DNA of 64,000 nt, taken from NCBI RefSeq assembly GCF_965276875.1, contig NZ_OZ255701.1, forward strand, positions 310,001 through 374,000. Reading direction: 5' to 3'. The notes under the pieces were generated by a model. It worked only from the letters and a program-made list of their open reading frames with translations, ran no database searches and was not told the origin of the DNA. Positions 49,916 to 59,299 of the stretch are shown one piece after another; the first letter of the stretch is position 1, and every line of letters begins with the position of its first letter. This DNA comes from Lichenicoccus sp965276875 (GTDB lineage Bacteria > Pseudomonadota > Alphaproteobacteria > Acetobacterales > Acetobacteraceae). Position numbers and translations under genes: made by a program.

Positions 49916-50860
49916 TTAGAACACCGTATGCAGGGCGCGGGTGAAGAAGCCCGGGCGCGGCTTGGCCAAACTCCTGTCCTGCGAGTCGGGTGCGACCGGC
50001 TCGTTCTTCGTGCTTCCGGGGAGCGGCATGTTGGCGGCAAGGGCGTGCGATGTGCGCAGTTCCCGGTAGCTGTCCTGATACCAGCGGCTGCCCGGGTAGT
50101 TGTAGCCCAGCACCGAGCCGGTGTGGCGTGCCTCGTCGGTCAGGCCGAGCTTGAGGTAGACCTCGACCAGCCGGGACAGGGCCTCGGCGGTATGGTTGGT
50201 GGTCTGGAAGTCCTGGACCACCCGCTGGTAGCGGTTGATCGCCGCCTCGTAATAATGCTCGCGCTCGTAGTAGCGGCCGATCAGCATTTCCTTGCCGGCG
50301 AGATGGTCGCGGCACAGGTCGATCTTCAGCCGCGCGTCGCGGGCGTAGGCGCTGTCCGGAAAGCGGGAGACGACATCCTGGAGTGCTACCATCGCCTCGA
50401 CCGTGCCCTGCTGGTCGCGATGGATATCGGCGATCTGCTCATAGTAGCACAAGGCGCGCAGATAATAGGCGTAGGCGGCATCCTTGCTGGTCGGATGCAA
50501 CTGCAGGAAACGTTCGAGCTGCGAGACGGCATCGGTGTATTCGTTCTGCAGATAATCTGCATATCCCTCCATCAACTGCGCGTTCGAGACCCAGGGCGAG
50601 TAGGGGTAGTTCTGCTGGATGGCGTCGAATTCGCTCGAGGCGAGCTTGTAGCGGCCGTCATGCAGCGCATCGACACCATTATTATAGAGGGTCTCGGGTG
50701 TGACGTTGGCGGTGATGGGCGGCGTGGGTTTACTGGAACTGCCGGAGAACGGATTGACCGCGTTCAGCGCGGCACATCCCGGCAACAACAAAGCTGTCGC
50801 CATGAGCATGCCCAGCGGAATATGCCGGGCGCGCACGGGGTGATGTCCGCTCAATGACAT
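49916..50860 (-). CDS. bamD: Outer-membrane assembly lipoprotein BamD
   Basis: BamD is the essential lipoprotein of the beta-barrel assembly machine. The 314-residue protein has a signal with lipobox LPGC (Cys29) and five TPR-like units starting at TPETLYNNGVDAL; the FDAIQQNYPYSPWVSNAQLM, AYYLRALCYYEQIADIHRDQ and RDHLAGKEMLIGRYYE segments are diagnostic. The C-terminal 50 residues are unstructured and proline-rich. A promoter with TATAAG lies upstream within the end of lpxC. Confidence 0.95.
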   Translation of the reverse strand: MSLSGHHPVRARHIPLGMLMATALLLPGCAALNAVNPFSGSSSKPTPPITANVTPETLYNNGVDALHDGRYKLASSEFDAIQQNYPYSPWVSNAQLMEGYADYLQNEYTDAVSQLERFLQLHPTSKDAAYAYYLRALCYYEQIADIHRDQQGTVEAMVALQDVVSRFPDSAYARDARLKIDLCRDHLAGKEMLIGRYYEREHYYEAAINRYQRVVQDFQTTNHTAEALSRLVEVYLKLGLTDEARHTGSVLGYNYPGSRWYQDSYRELRTSHALAANMPLPGSTKNEPVAPDSQDRSLAKPRPGFFTRALHTVF

Positions 50861-50884
50861 GCCGGGCCTTTCAGATGGACCCGC

Positions 50885-50912
50885 CTTATATCATGTCGCC
50901 AAACCCGCTCAA
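50885..50912 (-). promoter_or_regulatory. Sigma-70-like promoter for bamD
   Basis: On the minus strand TTGAGC (50912-50907) and TATAAG (50890-50885) are separated by 16 nt, with the bamD ATG 25 nt downstream. Four of six and five of six bases match the housekeeping consensus. The -35 box overlaps the lpxC stop codon. This would let bamD-recN-ligA be expressed apart from lpxC. Confidence 0.4.
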
Positions 50913-51877
50913 GCGGCCAGCAGACCCTCGTCAGCGGCAGCATTGCCTGTGTCATGACGCCAGTTTGCCGGATCGGCGAGCAACTTGCGCAACAGGCGGT
51001 TGTTCAGTCCGTGGCCGGAGCGGTGACCGACGAAGCTGCCGCGGATCGGGGCGCCGGCGAGCGCCAGGTCGCCGATCGCATCGAGCATCTTGTGGCGCAC
51101 GAACTCGTCGGACCGGCGCAGCCCGGCCGGGTTGAGCACGCGGTCGTCGTCGACCACGATGGCGTTGTCAAGCGAGCCACCGCGAGCGAGACCGGCCTCA
51201 CGCAGCGATTCGATCTCGTCGAGCATCGCGAACGTCCGGCAGACCGACAGTTCGCGTCGGAAATCATCCTCGGTCAGGATCATGCTGTAGGCCTGCCGGC
51301 CGATCACGCGAGCCCGAAAGGCGATCGAAAGCGCCAGGTTGAAAGAGGCGGACGGAGCGGGGCGCAGCTCCGCGAAGGCCTCGCCTTCCTGCACACGGAC
51401 GCGCCTGAGGACCTCGATGGCGCCGCGCGGGGCGTCCTGTGCCGCGCGGCCGGCACAATCGATCAGGAACACGAACTGCGCCGCCGAGCCATCCAGGGCC
51501 GGCACTTCGGGACCATCGACCTCGATCAGCACATTGTCGATCCGGCAGCCTGCGAGTGCCGCCATGACATGTTCGGTCGTGGCAACCCGGGCCCGTGCGT
51601 CGGTCGAACTGGCAATGACGGTGCTCAGGCGGGTGTCGACGACATGATCGAACCGCGCCGGAATATCGATCCCCAGATCACAGCGCCTGAAGACGATGCC
51701 GTGCCCAGCCGGCGCCGGCAGCAAACGCAGGGTCATGATCCGTCCGGAATGTAGACCCACACCCCGGCAGGAGATGGCATTGCGCAGCGTGTGCTGGATG
51801 GCGTGGAGGTCCTGACCACTCTCACTGACGCGGGCGTCCTGCTGCACGCTGTCGAGAGTAGCCAGGCCGTCCATCAT
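50909..51877 (-). CDS. lpxC: UDP-3-O-acyl-N-acetylglucosamine deacetylase
   Basis: LpxC carries out the first committed step of lipid A synthesis, a zinc-dependent deacetylation. The 322-residue protein has TLRNAISCRGVGLHSG, the zinc His in ATTEHVMAAL, the catalytic region LPALDGSAAQF-type VPALDGSAAQFV, the zinc pair in FVRHKMLDAIGDL and the general-base His in HRSGHGLNNRLL. A leading MM makes 51877 or 51874 possible; AGAGG precedes both. The 150 nt between lpxC and ftsZ are AT-richer than the surroundings and probably hold its promoter. Confidence 0.96.
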   Translation of the reverse strand: MMDGLATLDSVQQDARVSESGQDLHAIQHTLRNAISCRGVGLHSGRIMTLRLLPAPAGHGIVFRRCDLGIDIPARFDHVVDTRLSTVIASSTDARARVATTEHVMAALAGCRIDNVLIEVDGPEVPALDGSAAQFVFLIDCAGRAAQDAPRGAIEVLRRVRVQEGEAFAELRPAPSASFNLALSIAFRARVIGRQAYSMILTEDDFRRELSVCRTFAMLDEIESLREAGLARGGSLDNAIVVDDDRVLNPAGLRRSDEFVRHKMLDAIGDLALAGAPIRGSFVGHRSGHGLNNRLLRKLLADPANWRHDTGNAAADEGLLAA

Positions 51878-52027
51878 TGATACCTCTTGCGTGCGGGTAG
51901 GCAGAGTTGTGACCGTAGGTCTAGGCGACCCCGCCGGCTCCCGCCAGTCAAGCTTTATTGCCGAGTATTTCGTCCTAACATTGTGAAAATAAAGAGTTTC
52001 TCGTTGCGAAGGCGGGCTGTCGCAAAA

Positions 52028-53632
52028 TCACGACTGGCGTCGCAGGAAGGCCGGGATGTCCAGGCCGGTCTCCTCGCCGCCGACCGGACGCACTGTCGCC
52101 GACGCGGGCGTATCGGTGCCTGCCTCCTGCAGTTGCGGCTCGTTGCGGCGCGCCTCTCCGCTCGCCGGCGCGGAACCCCGACGCAGCGCGCCCGTGACGA
52201 TGCCGAACAGGCTGCGGTTCGAGGATTGCGGCGCCTCGCCTGGATTGCGCGGCGGCTCCGAAAACAGGCCGGCGCGTGGCGAGGCGGGGCGTGCGCCCAT
52301 CGGGATCTGATGCGGCAGCGCGTTCGCTGGCGGTGCCTGCACCGGCGCATGCTGCTCCAGCGGCGCCGGCCGGCCCTGATACTGTGACCAGTTTTCCGGA
52401 GCGGCTTGCGGCGTGGCGGGCGCTGTGTTTGCGGTTTGCGTACCAGGGTAGGGGCCGGCCTGCGGTGTCAGCACCGGGGCCCCGATCGGGCCGGTGGCTG
52501 CCACGCCCTTGCGCGCGCCGGGGCGGCCGCCAAAACCGAGCCCGGTCGCATAATTGGGCAGCGGCTGCGACACCTGGTGCGGCGCCGGATAGGGGGCGGC
52601 GAGTCCGGAGCCGGGCGCCTGAGCGGTGTCGGCCATGCGGCCACGCTCCGCCTGCGGGGCCACGGTGTCGATCCCGGTCGCCACCACCGACACCCGGATG
52701 CGTCCGGTGAGGCCCTCGTCGATGGCCGAGCCGAAGATGATGTTGGCGTCCTCGGCGACCTCCTCGCGAATCCGGTTCGCCGCCTGGTCGACCTCGAACA
52801 GCGTCATGTCGTCGCCGCCGGTGATGTTGATCAGCAGGCCGCGGGCGCCGGCCATCGAGGTGTCTTCCAGCAGCGGGTTGGAGATCGCGGCTTCCGCGGC
52901 GCGGATCGCGCGGTTCTCGCCGTCGCTCTCGCCGGTGCCCATCATCGCCTTGCCCATCTCCGCCATCACCGTACGGATGTCGGCAAAGTCGAGATTGACC
53001 AGTCCCGGTGCGACCATCAGGTCGGTGACCCCGCGCACGCCCATGTAGAGCACGTGGTCTGCCATCTTGAAGGCCTCCTTCCAGCCGGTGCGCTCGTTGG
53101 CCAGTCGGAACAGGTTCTGGTTGGGAATGACGATCAGCGTGTCGACGAACTGCTGCAGCTCGGCAATCCCGGTGTCGGCCGCCTTGCTGCGACGGATCCC
53201 CTCGAAGGTGAACGGCTTGGTCACCACGCCGACAGTGAGGATGCCGCGCTCGCGTGCCATGCGCGCGATCACCGGCGCCGCCCCGGTGCCGGTGCCGCCG
53301 CCCATGCCGGCGGTGATGAACACCATATGCGCGCCGTCCAAATGGCGGGCCAGCTCGTCGGCGGCTTCTTCCGCGGCGGCGCGCCCGATCTCCGGCTTGG
53401 CACCGGCACCGAGTCCCTGGGTCAGATGCGGGCCGAGCTGAATCCGACGGTCGGCGCGGCTATGGGTGAGCTGCTGGGCGTCGGTGTTGGCGACGACGAA
53501 CTCAACCCCCTGGAGCTGCAACTGGATCATGTTGTCGACGGCGTTTGTGCCGCCGCCGCCGACGCCGATGACGGTGATCCGCGGGGTGAAGTCGGAATAG
53601 GTCTGCTGTGGCAAGGTGAGGTTCAGGGTCAT
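52028..53632 (-). CDS. ftsZ: Cell division protein FtsZ
   Basis: FtsZ is the tubulin-like GTPase that forms the division ring. The 534-residue protein has the N-terminal ITVIGVGGGGTNAVDNMI, the GTP signature FITAGMGGGTGTGAAPVIA near residue 110 and the T7 loop NLDFADIRTVMAEMGKAMMGTG. After the core (about 325 aa) comes a long linker rich in Pro, Ala and Gln (about 330-510), and the C-terminal peptide GLDIPAFLRRQ that binds FtsA and others. The extra length compared with the 383 aa of E. coli is linker only. It is 52 nt downstream of ftsA. Confidence 0.98.
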   Translation of the reverse strand: MTLNLTLPQQTYSDFTPRITVIGVGGGGTNAVDNMIQLQLQGVEFVVANTDAQQLTHSRADRRIQLGPHLTQGLGAGAKPEIGRAAAEEAADELARHLDGAHMVFITAGMGGGTGTGAAPVIARMARERGILTVGVVTKPFTFEGIRRSKAADTGIAELQQFVDTLIVIPNQNLFRLANERTGWKEAFKMADHVLYMGVRGVTDLMVAPGLVNLDFADIRTVMAEMGKAMMGTGESDGENRAIRAAEAAISNPLLEDTSMAGARGLLINITGGDDMTLFEVDQAANRIREEVAEDANIIFGSAIDEGLTGRIRVSVVATGIDTVAPQAERGRMADTAQAPGSGLAAPYPAPHQVSQPLPNYATGLGFGGRPGARKGVAATGPIGAPVLTPQAGPYPGTQTANTAPATPQAAPENWSQYQGRPAPLEQHAPVQAPPANALPHQIPMGARPASPRAGLFSEPPRNPGEAPQSSNRSLFGIVTGALRRGSAPASGEARRNEPQLQEAGTDTPASATVRPVGGEETGLDIPAFLRRQS

Positions 53633-53684
53633 GGGCTGCGTCTCCCGAAGGGTTGCTGTTACTAAAACACGTCTGCGTCGCGCT

Positions 53685-55121
53685 TCACACGCGCTTGCCG
53701 AGAAATTCGATCAGCCTGCGTATCAGGCCGGCGGGCGGGGGTTCGTTGAGATCAAGGTCGGCCAAACTGCGGCCGGCACCCGCGGCCCAGGCGAGCAGGC
53801 CGCTGGCGGTGGCGAACGCAGGACCGGAAGCGTCAGGCGGCAAGCCGTGCACACCCGCCGGCCGGCCCAGCCGAACAGGCCGGCCAAGCACGCTGGCGGC
53901 GAGTCGCTGCACCCCGTCGAGCTGGCTGGCGCCGCCGGTCAGCACCACCCGTGCCGCGGCCGCATTGCCAAGCCCGGCATGATCGAGCCGGTCGCGCACC
54001 AGCTCGAACGTCTCCTCCAGGCGCGGTCGTATCACCGAGACCAGTCGCGCGCGCGAAATCCGGGCGAAATGCTGGTCGTCCTCGCCGATCTGCTGCACGT
54101 GCAGCATCTCGCGGTCGTCCTCCGACGTGATTTCGGCATTGCCGAGCATCACCTTGAGCCGTTCGGCGCAATCCAGCGGCGTCGACAGGCCGCGCGCGAT
54201 GTCGCGCGTCACATGCAGGCCGCCGATCGGCAACTGGCTGGTGTGCAGCAACTGGTGCTCGGCGAACACCGCGATCTGGGTGACGCCGCCGCCCATGTCG
54301 ATGACCGTGGCCCCCAGTTCGCGCTCGTCCGCGACCAGCACCGACAGCCCCGCGGCGAACGGGGCCGCGACCATCTCGGTAATGCCGAGATCGCAGCGGC
54401 CGATCACCGTGGTGAGATTGCGCAGCGCCATGCCGGCCGCGTCGATCAGATGCAGCCTGGCCGCGAGCTGGTCGCAATGATGGCCGCGCGGGTCCTCCAC
54501 GCCTTCCACCTCGTCGACCGAAAAACGCAGCGGCATCGCATGCACCACCTCGCGGCCGTCGCTCGCCGCCCGTGCCCGACCCTCGGCCACGATCCTGCGG
54601 ATATCGGCGTCGGCGACTATGCGTCCGCCGACCGGCAGGCGCACGTTGAACAGCCGGCTCTCCGGGCCGCCGCAGCTCAGGCTGACGGTCACCGCGCGCA
54701 GATGATGGTCGGCGGCCTCCTCGGCCTGTCCGACCGCGGCACGGATGGCGCGTTCGGCTTCCTTGAAGTCGGTGATGCCGCCCAGCCGCACGCCGCGCGA
54801 GCGCTGCCAGCCGCAGCCGGTGACGCGCAAGCTGCCGTCCGGCTCGCCGCGGCCGATCAGGCAGGTGACCTTGCTGGTGCCGATATCGAGCACCCCGAAG
54901 GTGCCGGCGCGCCAGTGCCGGCGCGTGGGCGACGAGTCCGGCGCCGGCAGCGCAAGCGGGCGCTGGGCCCCATCATGCGCATCATCGAGGGCCCCGCTTG
55001 TGCGTGCCAGCGCCCGATTGCCGGCCTCCGCGGCCTTGCGGGCCCGCCGGGTAGCGCGCTTGCGGGCCGGCGCCCGCGGCACCAAACCAGTTGCTTGCGA
55101 CACCAGATGGTTTTCACTCAT
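53685..55121 (-). CDS. ftsA: Cell division protein FtsA with N-terminal extension
   Basis: FtsA is the actin-like membrane tether for FtsZ. The 478-residue protein has FGVLDIGTSKVTCLIG, VIDMGGGVTQIAVF and the VLTGGASQLDGVQRLA phosphate loops, plus the C-terminal amphipathic helix LIRRLIEFLGKRV that binds membrane. The first 70 residues are an unusual Arg-, Ala- and Lys-rich extension (ARKRATRRARKAAEA) absent from most FtsA proteins. The ATG at 55121 is supported by its 4-nt overlap with ftsQ, so the extension is probably translated. Confidence 0.95.
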   Translation of the reverse strand: MSENHLVSQATGLVPRAPARKRATRRARKAAEAGNRALARTSGALDDAHDGAQRPLALPAPDSSPTRRHWRAGTFGVLDIGTSKVTCLIGRGEPDGSLRVTGCGWQRSRGVRLGGITDFKEAERAIRAAVGQAEEAADHHLRAVTVSLSCGGPESRLFNVRLPVGGRIVADADIRRIVAEGRARAASDGREVVHAMPLRFSVDEVEGVEDPRGHHCDQLAARLHLIDAAGMALRNLTTVIGRCDLGITEMVAAPFAAGLSVLVADERELGATVIDMGGGVTQIAVFAEHQLLHTSQLPIGGLHVTRDIARGLSTPLDCAERLKVMLGNAEITSEDDREMLHVQQIGEDDQHFARISRARLVSVIRPRLEETFELVRDRLDHAGLGNAAAARVVLTGGASQLDGVQRLAASVLGRPVRLGRPAGVHGLPPDASGPAFATASGLLAWAAGAGRSLADLDLNEPPPAGLIRRLIEFLGKRV

Positions 55122-56014
55122 GCCGGCCTCCGCGTGGTGTCGCTGCCCGCGCTCGAAGGAACGTCTGCAGGTGCGGATGCTTGCAAGCGAGGCCGCACGA
55201 CCAGCCGATCCGGCAGGCGCATGTCGATATCGATGAGTGGCCGCTCGAGCAGATGCATGCGCTCCTCCAGCGAGGCGAGTCGGCGCAAAGCGGGGATCGC
55301 CTCGCCTTCGGGCAGCAGCACGGCGGCACCACTGCGCAGGCTGAGATTCCAGCGGCGCTGTCCGACCCGGACCGCGGCCACCACCTGCTTGCGCACCGTG
55401 GGCTCCGCCGCCAGGGCTGCGATCAGCGTCGCCGCCGCCGCCGGCGCGCCCGGCCCCACCACCAGCGGCAGCACCGCGAACGCGTCGGCGTCCTTGGCCG
55501 TCATGCCGTGCTGCTGGACCAACGCGCCGCTGCGGTCGATCAGCACGAACCGGTCGTGGTTCTGCCAGACCGCGAACGGCCGCCGCTCGGTGAGCCGCAC
55601 CAGTACGGTGCCGGGCAGCCGCCGCTCGACGCTGGCGGTCGAGATGAATGACAGCCGCTCGAGCCGCGCTCGTGCCGCCGCCACCGAGAAGCCGAGCAGC
55701 GGCGCCCCCCGACTGACGCCGAGTGCTGCCTTCACCTGGTCCAGCGGCTCCATGTCGCGGCCCTCGACGACGATGTCGGTGATCCGCAGCCCGGCGTCAC
55801 GGCCGATCTCGGCGCGCATCGGCGCAAAGCTCGCCGGTGTGCGCATCGCGCGCGCCACATGCAGGCCAAATCCCGCCACCCCGAGCAGCACGACCCCATA
55901 CAGCACCGGGCGGATCATCCCCCGCCTGCGACGCGCGAAGATCAGCAGCCGCGACGGCCGGTCCATCTTGCTGACGCGACGCCCAACTCTTCCGGAGCGC
56001 CCTATGCGCGGCAT
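55118..56014 (-). CDS. ftsQ: Cell division protein FtsQ
   Basis: FtsQ is a bitopic inner-membrane protein linking early and late divisome parts. The 298-residue protein has a basic cytosolic start, one membrane helix (about 33-55, PVLYGVVLLGVAGFGLHVA), the POTRA domain with ITDIVVEGRDMEPLDQVKAALG and the beta domain with RLPGTVLVRLTERRPFAVWQN. ATG 56014 was chosen because GGAG lies 8 nt upstream; it overlaps the ddl end by 13 nt. Its stop overlaps ftsA. Confidence 0.92.
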   Translation of the reverse strand: MPRIGRSGRVGRRVSKMDRPSRLLIFARRRRGMIRPVLYGVVLLGVAGFGLHVARAMRTPASFAPMRAEIGRDAGLRITDIVVEGRDMEPLDQVKAALGVSRGAPLLGFSVAAARARLERLSFISTASVERRLPGTVLVRLTERRPFAVWQNHDRFVLIDRSGALVQQHGMTAKDADAFAVLPLVVGPGAPAAAATLIAALAAEPTVRKQVVAAVRVGQRRWNLSLRSGAAVLLPEGEAIPALRRLASLEERMHLLERPLIDIDMRLPDRLVVRPRLQASAPADVPSSAGSDTTRRPA

Positions 56015-56946
56015 GCGGCGTTCTCCACCATCCACGCACAGAGCGACGGGAAATTGATGCCGCAGAACGCCGCCTGCTCGGGCAGCAGCGAGGTCGGCGT
56101 CAGGCCCGGCTGGGTATTGACCTCCAGGATCACCAGCCGGCCGGGCTCGGACTCGGATCGCGTATCATCGTAGCGGAAATCGGTGCGTGTGGCGCCGCGG
56201 CAGCCGAGTGCCCGATGCGCCGACAGTGCGATCTCCAGCGCCTGCTCGAAGGCGGCGCGGTGGATCTGCGCCGGCAGCGCGTGGCTTGAGCCGCCATCGG
56301 CGTATTTCGCCTCATAATCGTAGAAGCCCTGGCCGAGACGCGGGTCCGGTGTGATGTCGGTGACGGTCAGCGCCCGCTCGCCCATCACGCCAACCGTCAG
56401 CTCGCGCCCGGGGATGAACTCCTCGACCAGCGCCTGCGGCCCGAACCGCCAAGCGGCGGCGACCGCGGCGCGATGGTTCGAGCCCTCGCGGATGATCTCC
56501 ACCCCGACCGAGGAGCCTTCATTGACCGGCTTGATGACGTAGGGCAGGGCCAGCGGATCGCGCTCGGCGAGGCTGGAAACATCAACCAGCCCGCCACGCG
56601 CCACCGGCAGCCCCTGGGACGCGAACACCGCGCGCGCCGCCTGCTTGTCCATCGCCACCGCGGACGCACGCACGCCGCAATGCGTATACGGGATGCCCAT
56701 CCAGTCGAGCACACCCTGGATCGCGCCGTCCTCGCCGAAGCGGCCATGCAGGGCGTTGAACACCACATCCGGCCGCGCCGCCCGCAACTGCTCCAGCAGG
56801 ACAGCCAAGTCCGGCCCGGCATCGATCGCGGTCGCCTCAAAGCCGGCCTCACGCAGGGCGCCCAGCACCTGGCCACCGCTCGACAGGCTGACCGCGCGCT
56901 CGGCCGACAGGCCGCCCATCAGCACCACCACGCGACGCGCCCTCAT
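56002..56946 (-). CDS. ddl: D-alanine--D-alanine ligase
   Basis: Ddl joins two D-alanines for the peptidoglycan stem. The 314-residue ATP-grasp protein begins VVVLMGGLSAERAVSLSSG and has FNALHGRFGEDGAIQGVLDWMGIPYTH, the ATP-binding KPVNEGSSVGVEI, EEFIPGRELTVGVMG and the metal and catalytic region ILEVNTQPGLTPTSLLPEQA. A GGGAGG ribosome site precedes ATG 56946, which overlaps the murB stop by 4 nt. Confidence 0.96.
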   Translation of the reverse strand: MRARRVVVLMGGLSAERAVSLSSGGQVLGALREAGFEATAIDAGPDLAVLLEQLRAARPDVVFNALHGRFGEDGAIQGVLDWMGIPYTHCGVRASAVAMDKQAARAVFASQGLPVARGGLVDVSSLAERDPLALPYVIKPVNEGSSVGVEIIREGSNHRAAVAAAWRFGPQALVEEFIPGRELTVGVMGERALTVTDITPDPRLGQGFYDYEAKYADGGSSHALPAQIHRAAFEQALEIALSAHRALGCRGATRTDFRYDDTRSESEPGRLVILEVNTQPGLTPTSLLPEQAAFCGINFPSLCAWMVENAACRA

Positions 56947-57869
56947 GGCGCGAGTCCTCCCGGAACCCCAATCCGCTTGATCTCCCAAACCAGCTCGACG
57001 CCTGACGCAGCCCGCACCTTGGCACGCACCATCTCGCCCAGCGCTTCCAGCTCGCCCGCCGTGGCGCCCCCGGTGTTGAGCAGAAAGTTGCAATGCTTCT
57101 CGCTGACCGCGGCACCACCCAAAGCCAGTCCACGACAGCCGGCCGCCTCGATCAGCTCCCAGGCCCGTCGGCTGCTCTCGGCCGGATCGGGGTTGCGAAA
57201 GGTCGAGCCGCCAGTGCGGGCGCGTACCGGCTGCGAGGCCTCACGGGTGGCGCGGATCGCTGCAATGCGCCCGGCGATCATTTCGCGGTCGCCGGGCGTG
57301 GCGCGCAGCCGGGCCGCCGTTACCACGGCCCCGGGCGGCAAACTCGACCGCCGGTAACCGAGGCCGAGTGCGTGCGCCGGCAGCCGCAGCGCCTCGCCGA
57401 CGCGGGTGACAATATCGGCCCAGTCCAGCACGTCGGCCATCGCACTGCCGTAGGCGCCGGCATTCATCGCTACCGCACCCCCGATCGAGCCAGGAATGCC
57501 GGCAAGAAACTCCAGCCCGGCAAGCCCTGCTTTGGCCGCGTGCTCCGCGACCGCCCCGTCCAGGCAGGCAGCACCCGCAACGATCCCATCCGCCTCGATC
57601 CGCACGCTTCCGAAACCGCGCGGCGCCAGCCGGACCACCACGCCGGGCACGCCGCCGTCACGGATGATCAGGTTCGAGGCGACACCGATCGCGCGCACCG
57701 GGATTTCCGGCGAAAGCCCCCGCAGGAACCCGGCCAAATCCTCCGCATCCTCGGGCCGCGCCAGCACCTCGGCATTGCCGCCCACCCGAAACCAGCTCTG
57801 CGCGCCAAGCGGCGCATCGGCCGTCAGCCGGCCGCGCAGGCGTGGCAAAGCGAGGTCGGTTGCGGTCAT
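56943..57869 (-). CDS. murB: UDP-N-acetylenolpyruvoylglucosamine reductase
   Basis: MurB reduces the enolpyruvyl group to make UDP-MurNAc using FAD and NADPH. The 308-residue type II protein (no C-terminal extra loop) has SWFRVGGNAEVLARPE, GIPGSIGGAVAMNAGAYG with the FAD-binding loop, RRSSLPPGAVVTAARL and the catalytic end GGSTFRNPDP with the proton-donor Ser, as well as HCNFLLNTGGAT. It overlaps murC and ddl by 4 nt each. Confidence 0.96.
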   Translation of the reverse strand: MTATDLALPRLRGRLTADAPLGAQSWFRVGGNAEVLARPEDAEDLAGFLRGLSPEIPVRAIGVASNLIIRDGGVPGVVVRLAPRGFGSVRIEADGIVAGAACLDGAVAEHAAKAGLAGLEFLAGIPGSIGGAVAMNAGAYGSAMADVLDWADIVTRVGEALRLPAHALGLGYRRSSLPPGAVVTAARLRATPGDREMIAGRIAAIRATREASQPVRARTGGSTFRNPDPAESSRRAWELIEAAGCRGLALGGAAVSEKHCNFLLNTGGATAGELEALGEMVRAKVRAASGVELVWEIKRIGVPGGLAP

Positions 57870-59299
57870 GCGGCGTAGCCACCCGCCGGCTTTTGTAGCG
57901 CCGCGAGCTGTCCGGGCAGCGCCTGCGCCCAGCCGGTGATATTGCCGGCCCCCAGGCAGATCACGAAGTCCCCGGGACGCGCGATCGCATGCACCATCTC
58001 GGCCAGGTGCTCCGGCCCGGGCAACGGCACCACGCTGCGATGGCCGCGCGCGCGCAAACCCTCTACCAACGCGTCCCGGTCAATGCCCGGGATCGGCGCC
58101 TCGCCGGCAGCATAGACATCCGCCACGATCACCGTGCCGGCCTCGTTCATGCAGGTGCAGAACGCCGCGAACAGCGCGCTCAGCCGCGAGTAGCGATGCG
58201 GCTGCACCACCGCCACCACGTCGCGCGCACCGGCCTGACGCGCCGCATTGAGCACGGCCGCGATCTCGACCGGATGATGGCCGTAATCGTCCACGATGGA
58301 GATGCCGCCAGCCTCGCCAACACGGCTGAAGCGCCGCTTGACCCCCTTGAAGCCGGCAAAGGCGCTACGGATGGTGCCGTCGTCGATCTCCATCTCGCAG
58401 GCCACCGCGATCGCGGCCAGGGCGTTCGAGACATTGTGCCGGCCAAGCATCGGCAGCCGGAACGGACCGATCCGGCGGCTGCGGTTCGGCGAGCCGCGGT
58501 CGGTGAGCGCCACCTCGAACGTCGCCCCGCGCTTGTCGGCGACCAGCCGCTCGCAGCGTACATCCGCCTGCGGGCTGAAGCCGTAGGTGATGACCCGATG
58601 GTCGGACAGCCGCGGGATCATCTGCTGCACCGCCGGATGGTCCACGCACAGCACCGCGAACCCATAGAACGGGATATTGGCGACGAACTGGTCGTAGGCC
58701 GCCTGCATCGCCGCCTCCGTGCCCCAATGGTCAAGATGCTCCGGGTCCATGTTGGTGACCACCGCAATCGTCGAGGGCAGACGCAGGAACGAGCCGTCAC
58801 TCTCGTCCGCCTCCACCACCATCCAGTCCCCGGACCCCATGCGGGTGTTGGTGCCGTAAGCCTCGATGATGCCGCCATTGATCACCGTGGGATCGAGCCT
58901 CGCGGCCTCCAGCACGGCCGCGATCAGGCTGGTGGTGGTGGTCTTGCCGTGCGTGCCGCCGACCGCGATCGACCAGCGCAAACGCATCAGCTCGGCCAGC
59001 ATCTCGGCGCGCCTGACCACCGGGATCAGCCTTGCCCGCGCCGCGGACACTTCCGGATTGTCGCGCGAAACCGCGGTCGAGACGATCACCACCCGCGCGT
59101 CACGCAGGTTGGCCGCATCGTGGCCGATCATCACCTCAATGCCGGCCTCACGCAGCCGCAGCACGTTGGCGCTCTCGGCGATGTCGCTGCCCTGGACGCT
59201 GTAGCCCAGCGTATGCAGCACCTCGGCAATGCCGGACATGCCGATGCCGCCAATGCCGACGAAATGCAGGGTGCCGATGTTCAGCGGCAAGGCTCTCAT
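57866..59299 (-). CDS. murC: UDP-N-acetylmuramate--L-alanine ligase
   Basis: MurC adds L-alanine to UDP-MurNAc. The 477-residue protein has the N-terminal HFVGIGGIGMSGIAEVLH, the ATP loop AVGGTHGKTTTTSLIA, the carbamate and metal region VVEADESDGSFLRLPS, NMDPEHLDHWG and VDDYGHHPVEIAAVL. ATG 59299 overlaps the murG stop by 4 nt. The codons upstream of this ATG lie in a palindromic repeat and are not murC. Confidence 0.96.
   Translation of the reverse strand: MRALPLNIGTLHFVGIGGIGMSGIAEVLHTLGYSVQGSDIAESANVLRLREAGIEVMIGHDAANLRDARVVIVSTAVSRDNPEVSAARARLIPVVRRAEMLAELMRLRWSIAVGGTHGKTTTTSLIAAVLEAARLDPTVINGGIIEAYGTNTRMGSGDWMVVEADESDGSFLRLPSTIAVVTNMDPEHLDHWGTEAAMQAAYDQFVANIPFYGFAVLCVDHPAVQQMIPRLSDHRVITYGFSPQADVRCERLVADKRGATFEVALTDRGSPNRSRRIGPFRLPMLGRHNVSNALAAIAVACEMEIDDGTIRSAFAGFKGVKRRFSRVGEAGGISIVDDYGHHPVEIAAVLNAARQAGARDVVAVVQPHRYSRLSALFAAFCTCMNEAGTVIVADVYAAGEAPIPGIDRDALVEGLRARGHRSVVPLPGPEHLAEMVHAIARPGDFVICLGAGNITGWAQALPGQLAALQKPAGGYAA

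Noticed and set aside
53616..56057. Very long plus-strand frame across ftsA and ftsQ
   Set aside because: It is antisense to two well-supported genes and reads as random basic sequence, a usual artefact of GC-rich coding DNA.
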